Assembly (NCBI GenBank): GCA_947034895.1
Contig: OX344762.1
Coordinates: forward strand, 48,525,087-48,589,086
Direction of reading: 5' to 3'
DNA length: 64,000 nucleotides
From: Rhytidiadelphus loreus
Lineage: Eukaryota > Streptophyta > Bryopsida > Hypnales > Hylocomiaceae
The position numbers and the translations under genes were made by a program. A model generated the notes under the pieces. That model had not been told where the DNA came from. It saw only the letters and a list, made by a program, of their open reading frames with translations, and ran no database searches. The stretch's first letter is position 1; every line of letters begins with the position of its first letter. Below are positions 12,420 to 26,940 of the stretch, piece after piece.

Positions 12420-13228
12420 TTAACCCCTAAATGCCTAGGCGACCAAATATGGTCGATCTGAAATTTTGTGCTCATTTAGCAGTGGGCAGTTAAATTTGTT
12501 TGATCATTTTAAATTTTTTAGGGGGCAGTTTTTAGGGTTAACTATTGAAAACTTTCATTTTTCACTGAAAAAGGTACATATTTGATTGTTGAGAGGTCCC
12601 CAAAGCCATACATGTCCATTAGTAGAAGAGTAAAGCTTGCTAATTTTACTTCATTTTCCAACTTTGAGCAATTTCACTTGATTTGAGATCTAAAAACTTG
12701 TACTTATCCATTTGCTTTGAAAATGATCCCAATGGAAAGAGTAAAGTGTTTTCATGAATTTCACCATTGAAAATTTAAACAAGCAAGTGTTGATTTGGAG
12801 TTATATGTGATTTATACTTATAAAAAAAAATTGCATCTCAACAATTGCAAGGTGGATTGTGTAATGAATTTAATAGCTTTTCAATTGATATTAAGTTTTT
12901 TGAGAGTGCATTTTAGTGTGCTAACACAATTTGTAGTTGTTCATGTCACCTCCAATCCTTAAAAAACTTTTATGTGCAAATTTCTTAAGCATTGTGGGGA
13001 AGGGCAACATACTAAAAATAAAAAATGTACATTTTTCTTGTTATAACCTCACAACTCTTCTACAATCTTGTACTCAAAATCGGTGTGCATACTACTAAGC
13101 AAGCTCTTTAAACATCCATATGGTTAGATTTTGAAAAAAATCAATTTACTTCAATGGGGATGAGCCCATGCTTTTTTTTTCATAGGAAAAACACACTTGG
13201 AAAGGCTTAGGCACTTATTAGGGGTTAA
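12420..13228. mobile_element. TTAA-bounded inverted-repeat element, copy 1
   Basis: The left boundary is TTAA followed by CCCCTAAATGCCTAGG. The right boundary is CTTAGGCACTTATTAGGGG followed by TTAA. The ends are inverted copies flanked on both sides by TTAA, the arrangement of piggyBac-type elements (TTAA target, ends starting CCC). There is no transposase; the interior is noncoding, so this would be a non-autonomous element. Confidence 0.55.
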
Positions 13229-13398
13229 GTAAGAAATTTCATTGCCTTTGTTGTGGCCAGATGGGACAAGCAGAGAATTATTGATGCAACATGTAGCTGA
13301 TGTGAATCTGCATGGATTAGAAAGAATTGCATGGCAGGGAGTCCATAAATTTCTGTAATTGCTCTTTGCTTTTGTCAAATTTCAGAGCAAGCATGCTA

Positions 13399-13702
13399 AG
13401 GCAGTCTGCTCTAAAAGCATCCATGCTTTAAAAGCAACCACTAAGTTACATAAAGGTATATTTTTCTTTCTTTAATTATCAATAGTGTACATTTAAAGAG
13501 GTGGTTGCTTTTAGTAACTATTGTATTTCAATTTCAAAAATTGGTTACTAATTCCACAAAGGTCCAAAAAAATATGAACCGACTTGGATTAAATGCCAAT
13601 TCTATTTTTCTTCTTACAAAAATTGTTTCAAGGAGTGTAGCTTCCCTCAAAAGGCAGTCTGAAATTCTTAGCTTAAAAAGTCGATTTAAGAGCAAACTAC
13701 CT
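13399..13702. mobile_element. MITE-like element, family 1, copy 2 (~304 bp)
   Basis: The ends AGGCAGTCTGCTCTAAAAG and TTTAAGAGCAAACTACCT are inverted. Order and sequence of the interior follow the copy at 10141-10439. A short open stretch inside on both strands is incidental. Confidence 0.65.
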
Positions 13703-13955
13703 TGAGTTACTATTTTGGTACTAATCATTCTCAGAGCCCATTTCTATTGGTAACCGGACCGGAGGCCCATCCAAGTTGACTATGGGCAAAGAAGAGAAAA
13801 AACTCTAAAATCTTGACATGATATACAATTTTGAAAGCAAGCTCTAATCTAGGGGCCGGAAGATCAAGAAATGTTTTTAATTTTTGCAAAGCTAGAGGCT
13901 AGAGGTTTAAGCCTAGGCTCCTCCATCCCCCCCAGTGGCAACGGACTCAAACTAC

Positions 13956-14278
13956 ATGAGCAATTTCATTAAAATGGCAGTATTCCATGTGCCATTTTCA
14001 GACCGCCTACTCTGAACTCTAAAATTGACATCTAGGACAGGTATAAATTTGGAAATCTTTTTATTTGTATAGATTAAAGAAATCTAGGACTAGTATAGAT
14101 TTTAGACCTCGCGGTCTGAATTATAAAATTGATATCTAGGACTAATGTAGATTTCAGACATCTAGTAAAGATATTGGTTTCAAACATCTAGGACAGTTGT
14201 ACAATTCAAATTTGTCCGGTTTGAACCGTAAAAATTGCCAAAGTAGCAAAATGGCGTCATTTTAACAAAATTGCCCAT
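13956..14278. mobile_element. MITE family 2, copy 1, with 4-bp duplication CTAC
   Basis: The element is 323 bp, starting ATGAGCAATTTCATTAAAAT and ending with the inverted sequence TTTAACAAAATTGCCCAT. CTAC occurs directly before (13952-13955) and after (14279-14282). The interior repeats short words such as ACATCTAGGACAG. It matches the copy at 15371-15691 in length, ends and interior. No coding capacity. Confidence 0.75.
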
Positions 14279-14860
14279 CTACCCTCACTTCCAACTGGCC
14301 TTTATTAACCCTCAAAGGACTGTCACTATACTTTCACCAAAAACGCTCCAAAACTGCCATTTCTAATACAAGTACCAAAATTTTGAATTTTTTTTTTGGA
14401 CATATCTAACCATAAGATCTTGTATTATATAGTATCAAAAACATGTGGTAAAAATTTCAGACATTTCCACTGGGTGGATTGCAAGATATAAGCATTCAAA
14501 TTAACTAAACTCATTTTTTTTACCCTGCAAAAAGCAAGGCAGCTGCACTTCACAAGCCTCATATTTTTATGAAAACAAAAAAGTAACATATTAGGCTATA
14601 ACTTTTGACTCGTATTTCCAAATGTCATGAAATTTGGTGCATATGAAAGATATTCCTCGTCCACATTATATTAAATTTTCAGCATAAAATATGCAAATCT
14701 CCAATCACATGCACCTGCCCAAAATTTCTATACAGCCAAAAAACTCGAACTATTCTATAATCCTTTTCTATCTATACTAGTCTTGAAATAAATTGGAAGG
14801 GTTAGATATGTTTGGCACATAAACTAGTAGGAGGGCCTATGAATAATATAACCTAAATGG
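14279..14860. other. Decayed repeat sequence
   Basis: Contains the word series around CCATAAGATCTTGTATTATA and GGTAAAAATTTCAGACA that recurs near 16760 and 34850. This marks an old dispersed repeat family. No gene. Confidence 0.45.
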
Positions 14861-15030
14861 ATATTTCATTAAAATGGTGGCATCCCACAAAATTAGCACT
14901 ATTAAGTTTAGACCATGCTGTGTAAAATGTACACCGGTCTTAGACTCTTCAAATTGTGCAACCTAAAATTTATACCAATCCTAGATAATAAATGCAAAAA
15001 TGGAATATTGAATCCACCATTTTAACGAAA
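14861..15030. mobile_element. Shorter relative of MITE family 2
   Basis: The inverted ends ATATTTCATTAAAATGGTGG and CCACCATTTTAACGAAA resemble the inner part of the family 2 ends. The element is only about 170 bp and diverged; no clear target duplication. Confidence 0.5.
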
Positions 15031-15370
15031 TATTTGTTCTTGTCTAAGTGCAATAACTATAGTGTACCATTTTCTTTTATAAACTATCCTATTATCTTTG
15101 TCAATATTGTCAAAAAACTGCCAATTTTTAAAAGGTGAATGTAATTTTTGGCAATTTTCAATTTTTTTTGATGATATTGACAATGATTGATTATTTATAT
15201 ATTTTCTTAATTTATTGTATCAATTATGTGCATCATAAACTCTAGTCTTTTGACAAAAATATTGAAATAAAAAATGCATTATATGGTGTGAAATATAAAT
15301 TGAATGCATTGCCCAATTCAACAAATGTTTCAAATGCAAGAACATTAAAATGTAACAATGGTCCATATAC

Positions 15371-15691
15371 ATGGGCAATTTCGTTAAAATGGCGTATTCC
15401 GTGTGCCATTTTCAGATCGCCCAATCTGAACTGTAAAAGTTACATCTAGAACATCTGTAGATTTTAGAAATCTTTGATTTATATAGATTTTAGAGATCTA
15501 AGACATATATAGATTTCAGATTTCAGGGTTTGGATTTTTAAAGTGACATCTAGGATAGTAGTAGATTTCAGAAATCTACAAAAGGTATAGATTTCACACA
15601 TCTAAGACAGTTGTACATTTCAGACCGCCCGGTCTGAACTGTGAAAACTGCCAAAATAGTGGAATGGCGCCATTTTAACGAAATTGCCCAT
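15371..15691. mobile_element. MITE family 2, copy 2, with 4-bp duplication ATAC
   Basis: The element is 321 bp. It starts ATGGGCAATTTCGTTAAAAT and ends with the inverted ATTTTAACGAAATTGCCCAT. ATAC lies directly before (15367-15370) and after (15692-15695). Terminal pairing is nearly perfect over about 24 bp, so this copy is younger than the one at 13956. No coding capacity. Confidence 0.8.
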
Positions 15692-16663
15692 ATACTCTCT
15701 CTACTATGGCTAATGCTATACCATGCTCTCAATTTCTCCAAAAAATTCAAGTATCATGAGAACCAACATCATTTGTATGTTTGTCAAATTGGTGTTACTT
15801 TAAATTCTATAAATATCAATTTCCTTCAATTTTTGTGTACAAAAATCTAAAATGATGTATACCAACATGCAAAAGCACCAAAAGTTTTTTCTTGAGTTTG
15901 AAGAAAAAATTGGCAAAAGGTAAAGTAAATCCATATCATGTTGAACAAATTGAATTTTTGACATGGCTAACTTTGAAATTGATTTTCTTTCAAATCACGA
16001 CTAATTTTTTCTTCAAACTTCTATGGTGACGTGTAGTATGTCACACACTACAATTTTTGTATATCTACTTTTGGACTTTGTCCATTGATGCTTATGGTAT
16101 GGTTGTTTGAATAAAAACAAATCAAAATTGTACTCAGCTTCATTAATCACTATAATTTCCACCTATTCTACAAATTTTTAAGGATAATCTTTGAAATTTT
16201 GTTTTGGAGGATTTCCAACTTCTTGGCTCACCAAACCTAGGCCAAGACTCATGGACTTGCATTTCTACGCTCACATGCTATCATTGTTGTCAATGATCAA
16301 TGAATAATTGGAAAATTGTACTATTATAGATTCAAGCATACTACTTTAAGTATTTTCTCTAAATCCAAATTTGGAATAAATTGCATTTGAAACATTCATA
16401 GTTTAAACAAATAAAAAGTATTTTGAATTATTGGCATGTTTTTTTTCATTCTAGTTTTTACTTATATACAAAGCTTAATCCCTAATATCAAAGGCCTTTC
16501 TGCATCAATAAAACAGTCAAAACTACCATTTTTATATAAAGAGCAATTTTTTTTAAATGATCATTTTTTCATTTCTAATTGTAGGATCTTGCACTAGACT
16601 ATTATAAAAAATATTGGAAGAAATTAAAAAAATTTGACTTGGTAGATTGCAAGATATTTGCAT
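15692..16663. other. No gene seen
   Basis: AT-rich intergenic sequence with no recognised frame or RNA gene. Confidence 0.4.
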
Positions 16664-17244
16664 TTAACCCCTAAAGTCCCAAGGCCATTTTTTTGCCCAA
16701 ACCACTCAAAACTACCACTTTTGCTATGTTTACCTATGAAATAATTAATTTTTTTTCTTAGAATCTAACTACAGGATCTTGTTCTACACTTGTCTTAGAT
16801 CATGTGATAAAAAATTTGTAATGTTTGACTATGTAGATTGAAAGATATTAGCATTCAAAGTGGGAAAAAAAAATTCTTTCAAGAAGTTGCTATGATTGCC
16901 CGCAAAACAAGAAATTCCATAACTTTCACATTACTAATTTAAATGGAATGAATCAAAGCTTATCATTTAGAAGAAAATATAATCTACAAGAAAAAAATAT
17001 TAAAATTTTTATTTCAATTTTTTGTGAATTTCTTTTGCTGCCTAGTCTCCCCAATTTCGAGATTATTGTGGCATAACTTTTGCTTTCGGTTACCAATTGG
17101 AATAAAAATTATATTCTCAAAAAGCTCATAAGTGTATCTATGTTATGATAAAGTTTCAAAATGTTTCAGTAAAAATTGAGATCATAGGAGCCTGCCCAAA
17201 ATCCATTTTGTCATGTGTAGGGACAATGGGACTTTAGAGGTTAA
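16664..17244. mobile_element. TTAA-bounded inverted-repeat element, copy 2
   Basis: TTAA then CCCCTAAAGTCCCA on the left; TGGGACTTTAGAGG then TTAA on the right. The ends are inverted with one mismatch in 14. At 581 bp with no coding frame it fits a non-autonomous piggyBac-like element. The interior includes the dispersed words also seen around 14400 and 34850. Confidence 0.6.
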
Positions 17245-18138
17245 GTGAAGATAATTAAAAAAAATTGTGCCTTGCTCGACTCAAATTTTTTGACTCTGAA
17301 TCTTCTTACTTTAAAATGTTTGCACTACTAATTTGAAATTTCTAACTTTTTACGTTGAGGAGTTGAGTTGAAGGACATGAATTTTTTTTAAATACATTTA
17401 ATTTTCATTCATAAAAAAATTGTTAAATAGAAGTAAGTACAAGATAGAAGGTAAAACTAAATTCTTAATAGTTTTAAGATGGAATTCAAATACACTAATC
17501 CCAAGAATGAGATTTTTTCACAAGGTCACATTTGTATGAAAAAATGTCCAAAATGGTGGTTATTCTTTGGATTCATTCCTCAATTCAAGTTGTCTACAGG
17601 CTTGAATTTTTTTGGTTCATTTGGAATTGCACAACATATAGGAAAAAAATAGTAAATAGAAAGAAGTACAAAGTGATTCAAAACACTAAATTGTTAAGAA
17701 TTTAATTATAAAATTGAAAAATTCCAATCTAATGGTGGTAATGTAGTAATAAACAATCTAAATCATATATTTTTATTTTTTTTCAAAAAATATAAAAGAT
17801 TGAGTTAAATAAAGGTCTTCAAAGTTTATTTTCAAGTAGGGAATCCATAACTACCCACAAACTGGAACATCTCATAACTTCCATCTCGTAAATCAAAGAT
17901 TCAAAATGGAATGATTCAAAGCTTTCCACATGTATATAAATCTGGAGAACTAATTTCAAATTTTTAATATTTTTAAAAAGTGATTTTAAAAGAAGTTTTT
18001 TGGGCTGCCCAGGTTGCCTGCCAACTTCTGAAAATTACATATAATCATGTAATAACTTTTGAATTATGTAGTCAAAAGTTATGAAAACTATTATGCCTTG
18101 AAGCTACTCCTCAAGCACACATTGTGTGAAATTTAAAA
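17245..18138. other. Decayed repeat sequence, no gene
   Basis: AT-rich. Phrases such as CATAACTTTTGC and CCATAACTTCCATCTC recur several times between 16.9 and 18.7 kb, pointing to related old insertions. No frame or RNA gene. Confidence 0.4.
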
Positions 18139-18160
18139 AATATATATATATATATATAAA
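18139..18160. repeat. (TA)n microsatellite
   Basis: About ten TA dinucleotides in a row within AT-rich sequence. Confidence 0.9.
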
Positions 18161-18210
18161 TTCCATCTGTAGTGAGCTGCCCCAAATTGCTATGTTGTCC
18201 AAAAACGGTC

Positions 18211-18501
18211 ACTAGAGGAGATTTCAGGCTTTAGGAGGGCTGCGAGATCCCAGCTTGTTCCCAACGCAGGAACTGCGCTCCCGTAGCGCAGTGATGTGGA
18301 ATGGAGACTGCCACGTGATTTTTTGGAAAAATAAAATAAAATAATTTTTTTTCAATTTCTTTTTGCATTTTGAGAAGTAAATTTTTTTAAATTTAAAAAA
18401 AAAAAGGTGACGTGGTAGCGCCGGCGTTTGCAGGGATTGCTGGGAACTAGCGCTGGGAGGTGCTTGAAACGGCCCTCTAGGACCCTAGAATCTCCTCTAA
18501 T
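18211..18501. mobile_element. GC-rich foldback element
   Basis: The left end ACTAGAGGAGATTTCAGG is mirrored by CCTAGAATCTCCTCTAAT on the right. The two GC-rich arms surround an AT-rich core and include AACGCAGGAACTGCGC, GCCACGTGA and GGTGACGTGGTAGCGCC. It stands out from the AT-rich flanks. A degraded relative with the same GACGTGGCAG core may lie at about 33226-33480. No gene. Confidence 0.55.
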
Positions 18502-20099
18502 GGTTTGGTCCTTTTGGGATTAAATTGTGAAAATTGAATTCATAAATGAATCCTATAAGTTATTTTCTTATGATGATGCAATGATTGCCCACAAAAAAGA
18601 ACTTCCATAACTTTCACATCACTAATCTAAATGCAATCTTTTTGTTTTCTTGGTATTGCCCAATAAATTGCTTTTGGAACTTAGGGTGGTACAATTTTTT
18701 TTCTCCATCATCAATTGAAATAATTAAAAATTATATTTCTAGGATGCTAATGTGATTTCGTATCTTCGAAACAAGTTTAAAAAAATCATGCCAAAAATTA
18801 AGGTCACAAAAACCTACCTGAAATCCCAAGAGTTCTCTAGGAAACTTTGGGACTTTAGGGATTAAGATAATTGTACCTAATTGCAATCTTTATAAAAAGA
18901 AAAAAGTGATAGTGTTTGATTATTGTTTCAAATGAATACAAACTGAACTTAAAAACTTAAGAATATTGCATATGACTTTTACAATCAATTTAGTTAATTA
19001 GATATTTTGATTTTTAATATGATGTTCAAAAAATATATACTAAAATAAATTAAATATTTTCATAATGGACAACAAGACTCAATCAAAATTGTGTTTGTCA
19101 AATAATTAGATCTATGACCATGTGATGGGCCTCTTTATGTATAAGGTACATATTGAATTGTTCAAATAAAGGTTTGAATATAGTTCTTATTATTGGATAG
19201 TAAATTTTTTTTTGGCAAATCTTATGTGGAGGTGGAAGGGATTTTTAGATGCTTCAAGATTGCATTTTTGGACATCACTAAAATTAACTATGAATTTCCA
19301 AAGTGAAGAAAATAGGTGTTTAGGATAAATCCTAAATTCTCATGATTGGAGGTTGTATAGAGAAGATATTTTTTAACAATTTACTACTCAAATTAGCTAC
19401 AATTTTTTCTAAAGAACAATCAACAATATGTTTCCTATTTGTCCATGGATGAAATCACTAAATTGCTACAAAATCTTTGAAGAGTATCTCTATTTTGGAT
19501 GAATGAATGTACTTTTAAATGACTAAATGAATTGTCATCTATATTTTACATGTTTTGTCCATATTTGTATATGTATAAAGTTCTACAGGTAGTAAATATC
19601 ATTTTCTACAATGTCCAAATAACAAAACAAAAGCCTTTATTAAGGTACCTACATCCAATTGTAGTCTTTCTTGAAAACCAAACCCTACAAATTCTTTCCT
19701 AAAATTTACTATTTTTGTTCATGAGAGTTGAAGGTCTCTTTTATATACACCTGTTCCAACAGTTTGAAAATCTATAGTTTATTTATATGGTCTTCAAATA
19801 TGTATAAGAAGGTGTAGATTAAGCTTGAGAATTATATTAAAATAACCTAAGTTTATAATTTAAAAGTTCATTCCAAGGGAGGCCGGATAAATAGGATTAC
19901 TTCCATTAAGATTCCTAATTGGTCATTCAATTATAGAAAGATAGGAAATTTTGTTCTTTAACCACAAGCATGAATGTTTTTCCTCACGTGTAATATCTAA
20001 TTACTAAATTTCATCTCTCCACTCTTAAAGGCCACAAGGGTTAAGTCATCTCCCAAATTTTATTATTTTCTTTATAATTAATCTTTCTCTTTATTATTT
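18502..20099. other. Gene desert
   Basis: No supported gene. CTTTGGGACTTTAGGGATTAA at about 18845 resembles one end of the TTAA family but was not paired. Confidence 0.4.
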
Positions 20100-21780
20100 A
20101 ACTCTACTTGGCAGACTACAACACAACAATCCCAAATCGGTCTTGAAATAGGTGCAACTATTTGTCTTTAATCTCCAATTTGGACTAGGTTTTCACCAAC
20201 TGATTTTTGTCTTTTAAATTAGGAACCACAACATTACAACTCATCAACTCAAAATCCACCCTTGCAGTGCAATCTTCCTTTGTATAATCTTTTTTTTTAC
20301 AGAATTGACAATCCTTACTTTCCAATTTGGATTTATTACTTGTACCATCCATAACATGTATGTTTATTCATTATCTTCACAAATTGGATTTAAATAATTT
20401 TCTCTCAACTACTTAAGATAATTCTTCTCAATTCGGAATTTTAATATGCATTGATAACAACCAAGTTGGACTTAAACATACAACATTAGTCAGACTTTAT
20501 AAATTCCCATTTGGACTTTTAATTCAAAATCATTTGATAACATTGAATTGGAACAACCATCATACTACAATGACATACAAGCATAATTCCAATTCGGATC
20601 CAGATTGACACACATCACTGCATTAATCCTCATACTGGAAACACTTACAATCAAACAAAACCAAGTACACCAATTCTATTCATAATATTTCCATTAAATC
20701 CGAATTGGTAATTAAAATCACCCTTATACAAATGTTCAGTTTGCTCAACATCATGCTATCATCCTAATGGTTAAACATTCTGCACTGCACTCAAACCAGA
20801 TTCTGCAACTAAATTGCATCAATCTAATTCTGACTCACTTCCAATCCTAATCGGTTCTCTAATTTTAACCACCACTCTTGCTACATCACCGATTAGGATT
20901 CACAAAATTCCATTCCACAGAATACAACACGAGCACCAAATTGCTCACAGACATTACATCTCGTTACTTATACAATTGGAATTCATCTCCATTTCATTTA
21001 CTTTCCAATCAACACATCTTCCAACTTAGGTATACTCAACACCATAACACATTAATACACACAAAACTCTACAAAGCACCAGACCATCTCACTCAGACAC
21101 AAACACACTCAAACACCAAATGACACAACAAAAAATACAAGCAAGAAAATACACAGCACTACTTGGCTAGGACACACACTGGACTTTCACTCGACAGTCG
21201 GTAAGAAAAGAGAAGCAGAAATCACCCCAAATAGGAAACAGAGAAGACGGACACCAATTTTAGCAACCGAATTGGCCAATTCAGCTGGCACAACTAACAT
21301 TCTAGCTTGAAAACTTAAAAATCAAAATGAAACTCCAACTCGGCACTAACACAAGTATCGCCTACTTGGACATTGACATGCAAAACATCCGAATTGGAAC
21401 TAAAGCTCCCTCAACCAAATCCAATTGGAACATATATACACCAAACCGACTTGGCTGACACTAAGCAAAATTAGCCCAACAAAAAACAAATTGGACTTAA
21501 TCAAATCAACCAAGCCAACTCATATCTAACCTCCAATCAACCCTTCTTTAACCAACAAACTAACTCTTTCGACTTGGCATCAAATCACTAAGACAATTCT
21601 CACAAAACCTCCAAATTGGACTTAACAATTGAACAAAATGAACCCATTAGGCAAAAAAGAACCACAACATCCTACAAAAAGGCATCAAAATACACCCTAG
21701 ACCTCAAAAATAGAACCCAGTTTAAATCCAATTTGAGAATCTACAAAAGGGAATCCATAAAATATTTTTTACTTCAATTA
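20100..21780 (+). other. G-depleted tract with recurring AATTGGA-type words
   Basis: The plus strand is rich in A, C and T and poor in G. Most of the G occurs in short words such as AATTGGA, AATTCGGA, ACTTGGC and AATCGG, recurring every few tens of bases through the tract. Open stretches at 20814-21029 and 20878-21123 are products of this composition, not genes. The origin is unknown. Confidence 0.5.
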
Positions 21781-22588
21781 AAATTCAACATAGATCAGGG
21801 TATTTAATAATATAAACAATGCTCGATTGCTTATTCAAAGAGCATTAAAGTGTAGGATAACAACAACAAATTATAACTAGTTTGTAAAATCGTCCCATCT
21901 ACGTTCTTACCTAAAATGTACATCCTCTATATATGAGATCCTAGGATAAATTTTAGGTACCATACATGTAGGTCCCTTTGTAAATAATTAGGGAAAAATC
22001 GGAGCATGTCTAAAATACAAAAAATTATACAACTATTTTTGTAAAGCTGAGAAAAATTCATTGTTGAAAATTTTGATTGATATTCAAAAAATATTCTTGA
22101 GAAAATTTAAAAAAAGAAGACATTCACTTATGAATAGAAAAAGTCTAATCATTTCATCAAAGTGTCAAAAGATTAGGAAGAGCAACATGTTAAAAGCCAA
22201 GAAAATCTGTCCAAATGTCCAAATGAAATTATTTAAATTATTTCAACACCAAGGTATTGAATTTGACCTGAACGTATGGTACACCTATTTTAAATACTTT
22301 GAAAATTCATAATTCATTCACACCGAGTACCAAAAATACATTCTAAGAGAAACTTGAATTCCTTTGCAACCAACAACAAGACTTATCAAAAGCTTTAAGT
22401 GACAACCATGCTCACACACTTATTCAGTGGCATATAAGTTAGGTGGTGTTACCGGTACCGGTACCTTCGTTACCTTTACATCTGTAGGGGCCAGTTTTAC
22501 CATATACTCCGTATATCTTAAATTCATGCCAAAGGAGCGTACCCACCGGCCCGGAAAAATGAAGGGCCCGGGACGGAGGACAAATCTC
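21781..22588. other. Upstream region of RPS8
   Basis: AT-rich to about 22440, then GC-rich toward the gene. It includes the palindromic run ACCGGTACCGGTACC at about 22449 and GGGCCCGGG near 22563. A short open stretch at 22061-22312 has no recognisable motif. Confidence 0.45.
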
Positions 22589-22606
22589 AAACCCTAAACC
22601 CTAAAA
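22589..22606 (+). promoter_or_regulatory. Double telobox upstream of RPS8
   Basis: AAACCCTAAACCCTAAAA lies about 80 bp before the ATG, and GGGCCCGGG (site II-like) lies about 25 bp further upstream. This pairing is typical of plant ribosomal protein promoters and supports the start at 22683. Confidence 0.7.
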
Positions 22607-22682
22607 GACCCTCTGCCGCAAACATGAAGTCTCTCTTTCCCGCTTAGCAGCGTCGGAGCTCTGGTGAGCTCGCAACGCAACC

Positions 22683-24998
<2,316 letters not shown>

Positions 24999-25432
24999 GT
25001 TCAGTAACTTCTGGTAATCAGCTGGTCGGATTACAATGGTATGCAAAACGTTGCCAAGGGTTTACCTTGCCTACGAATTTGAGATCCAGTGACTTGGGTT
25101 TCTCTATAATGAAAAGTTACAACCCGTCAGGATTTTCATTTTCAGATTCCGTTGGGATTATGGCGTTATTTTTTGTTTTCTGAGGTGAATGAAAAGTCTC
25201 CTAGTGTCAGTATCCCTGTATATTTATCAAAATAATTTCAATACTTTTTGAGGTGATTTTTTTTCCTACTTTTCTTTGCACCTTGAAGTTGCTAGGTTGG
25301 GATCTAAACTTCAATGTGGCTAAATATTAGGTTTAGAGAAAAAGAACCCTCAATATGGCTAAATTACATACAATTTATGCCACATATAATTCTATTTCAC
25401 AAAGAAACATAAGAATTCAATGAAGGATATGA
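24999..25432 (+). other. Probable RPS8 3' untranslated region and flank
   Basis: Follows the TAG at 24996-24998. T-rich with no further coding. An exact polyadenylation site cannot be fixed from sequence. Confidence 0.45.
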
Positions 25433-26003
25433 TTAACCCCTAAGCGTCTAGATTCATCTCCGAAATTGATAATTTCAGAAAAATCATCATGAAGTTTTCT
25501 TTGGAAGAATATTTTGGAATTGAGATGCAAATAGAAGTTGTAGAATTTTAGATTTAGATTCTATCCATACGGTTAGATTCACCAATGTTATCATTAATAT
25601 TTTTCTATAAACTTTGAAAGGGAAAATTCAAAATTTCTTCAAAATTCAATTACAAGTAAAATATTATCAATTACAAGTAAATTTGGTGGAGAGGATTTGA
25701 AATGAAGTTTTCTTGACATGGAATTTTTTTGGAATTTTGGTGTTCTTTGAGTCTGACCTCATTTTTGCAATTCCAAGTTTGAATTAGTGTCAACGCAAGT
25801 CATCCACTTCATATACTTCTACATTTGTAATTTTAGAAAAATATGTGCTCTAGTAACACCAAATCCAATCCTTGGATAGGATCACAACTTCACAAGTATC
25901 TCTAAAAATTAAAATGACTTTCATCCAAGCTATAATGAGAAAAAGTCTAATTTTGAATTTGTACATAATCCAGAAATTGGACATTGGAGCACTCTAGGGT
26001 TAA
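25433..26003. mobile_element. TTAA-bounded inverted-repeat element, copy 3
   Basis: TTAA then CCCCTAAGCGTCTAG on the left; GGAGCACTCTAGGG then TTAA on the right. End pairing is imperfect, so this is an older copy of 571 bp. No coding frame. Another left-type end, TTAACCCCTAAAGCTC, starts at about 26172 without an obvious partner. Confidence 0.45.
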
Positions 26004-26506
26004 AAAAGGAATTAAGTATAGGATGACATTTAATAACATTTTAGAATTACTCTTTGATATTAAAATTTATTGATAAAAATACTAGATTATTGGAAGTTAA
26101 AGATTTTTCAAAACTTAAACTATTTATTTTTTATTTATTTTACTAAAAACTTCTCTAGCAGTCTAGTCCATTAACCCCTAAAGCTCTAAAGTTGCCTCGA
26201 GGGACAAATGGGAATTTGGTTAGGTTCATACAATCTCAATTCTTGGCTTGTTTTTTTGGAACTTTTTCTCAAAATAGTAAAGCACTTTAGTTTTGGGGGA
26301 ATATAATTATAATTTTGGTCAATACCATAGTACCTTATCAGGTTCGGCAAAAATTGCCAAATAATTAATAAAGTTTAGATTTCCACTTCGGCAGTAAAAA
26401 AATATTTATTGAAAATTTCATCTTACACATAGTTTAATTCTGCCATATTTGGCAATTGTACCATTTTTCAAAGAAATGTTGTAGATATGATTGTTTTTCT
26501 CCACTA
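26004..26506. other. No gene seen
   Basis: AT-rich; contains the orphan TTAACCCCTAAAGC end at about 26172. Confidence 0.4.
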
Positions 26507-26940
26507 CACTAAAGATGATATTTAGTGTTGAGTGACATTTAGTGTTTTTACCCCCCTACTAGCTACAACACTAAATCTGAACTTGTCCACAATTAGTGTT
26601 AGACTTGAATGTGTCGGCTGCAAACTTCAGAGCCTTGTAACTTTTGCAAAAATTCTTCAAATAAGGAAGATGAGATCAATTTTTGTAGATGCCAAAAAAC
26701 ATCTCATTTTCCTTATTTGAAGAATTTTTGCAAAAGTTACAAGGCTCTGAAGTTTGCAGCCGCCTAGCCCTAATCGGTCCGATTCTGTCGGTGAACAGTG
26801 ATATTCCGTCTGATATGACAACTCTGGTTCACATTTAGTGTTTGAATTGACATTTAATGTTACTTACTTTCATAGGGTAATTGGCTTTTAGTGTATGCCT
26901 TCGTATTTAGTGTACAAGACACTAAATATCATCTTTAGTG
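26507..26940. mobile_element. Foldback element with CACTA-like ends
   Basis: The ends CACTAAAGATGATATTTAGT and its inverted copy (ending ATATCATCTTTAGTG at 26940) pair over about 22 bp. A second, inner inverted pair of about 57 bp (about 26616-26672 and 26703-26761) is nearly perfect and would form a long hairpin. The words ATTTAGTGT and ACACTAAAT recur through both arms, like the subterminal repeats of CACTA elements. TA flanks both ends, so a TA target is an alternative reading. No transposase. Confidence 0.6.
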
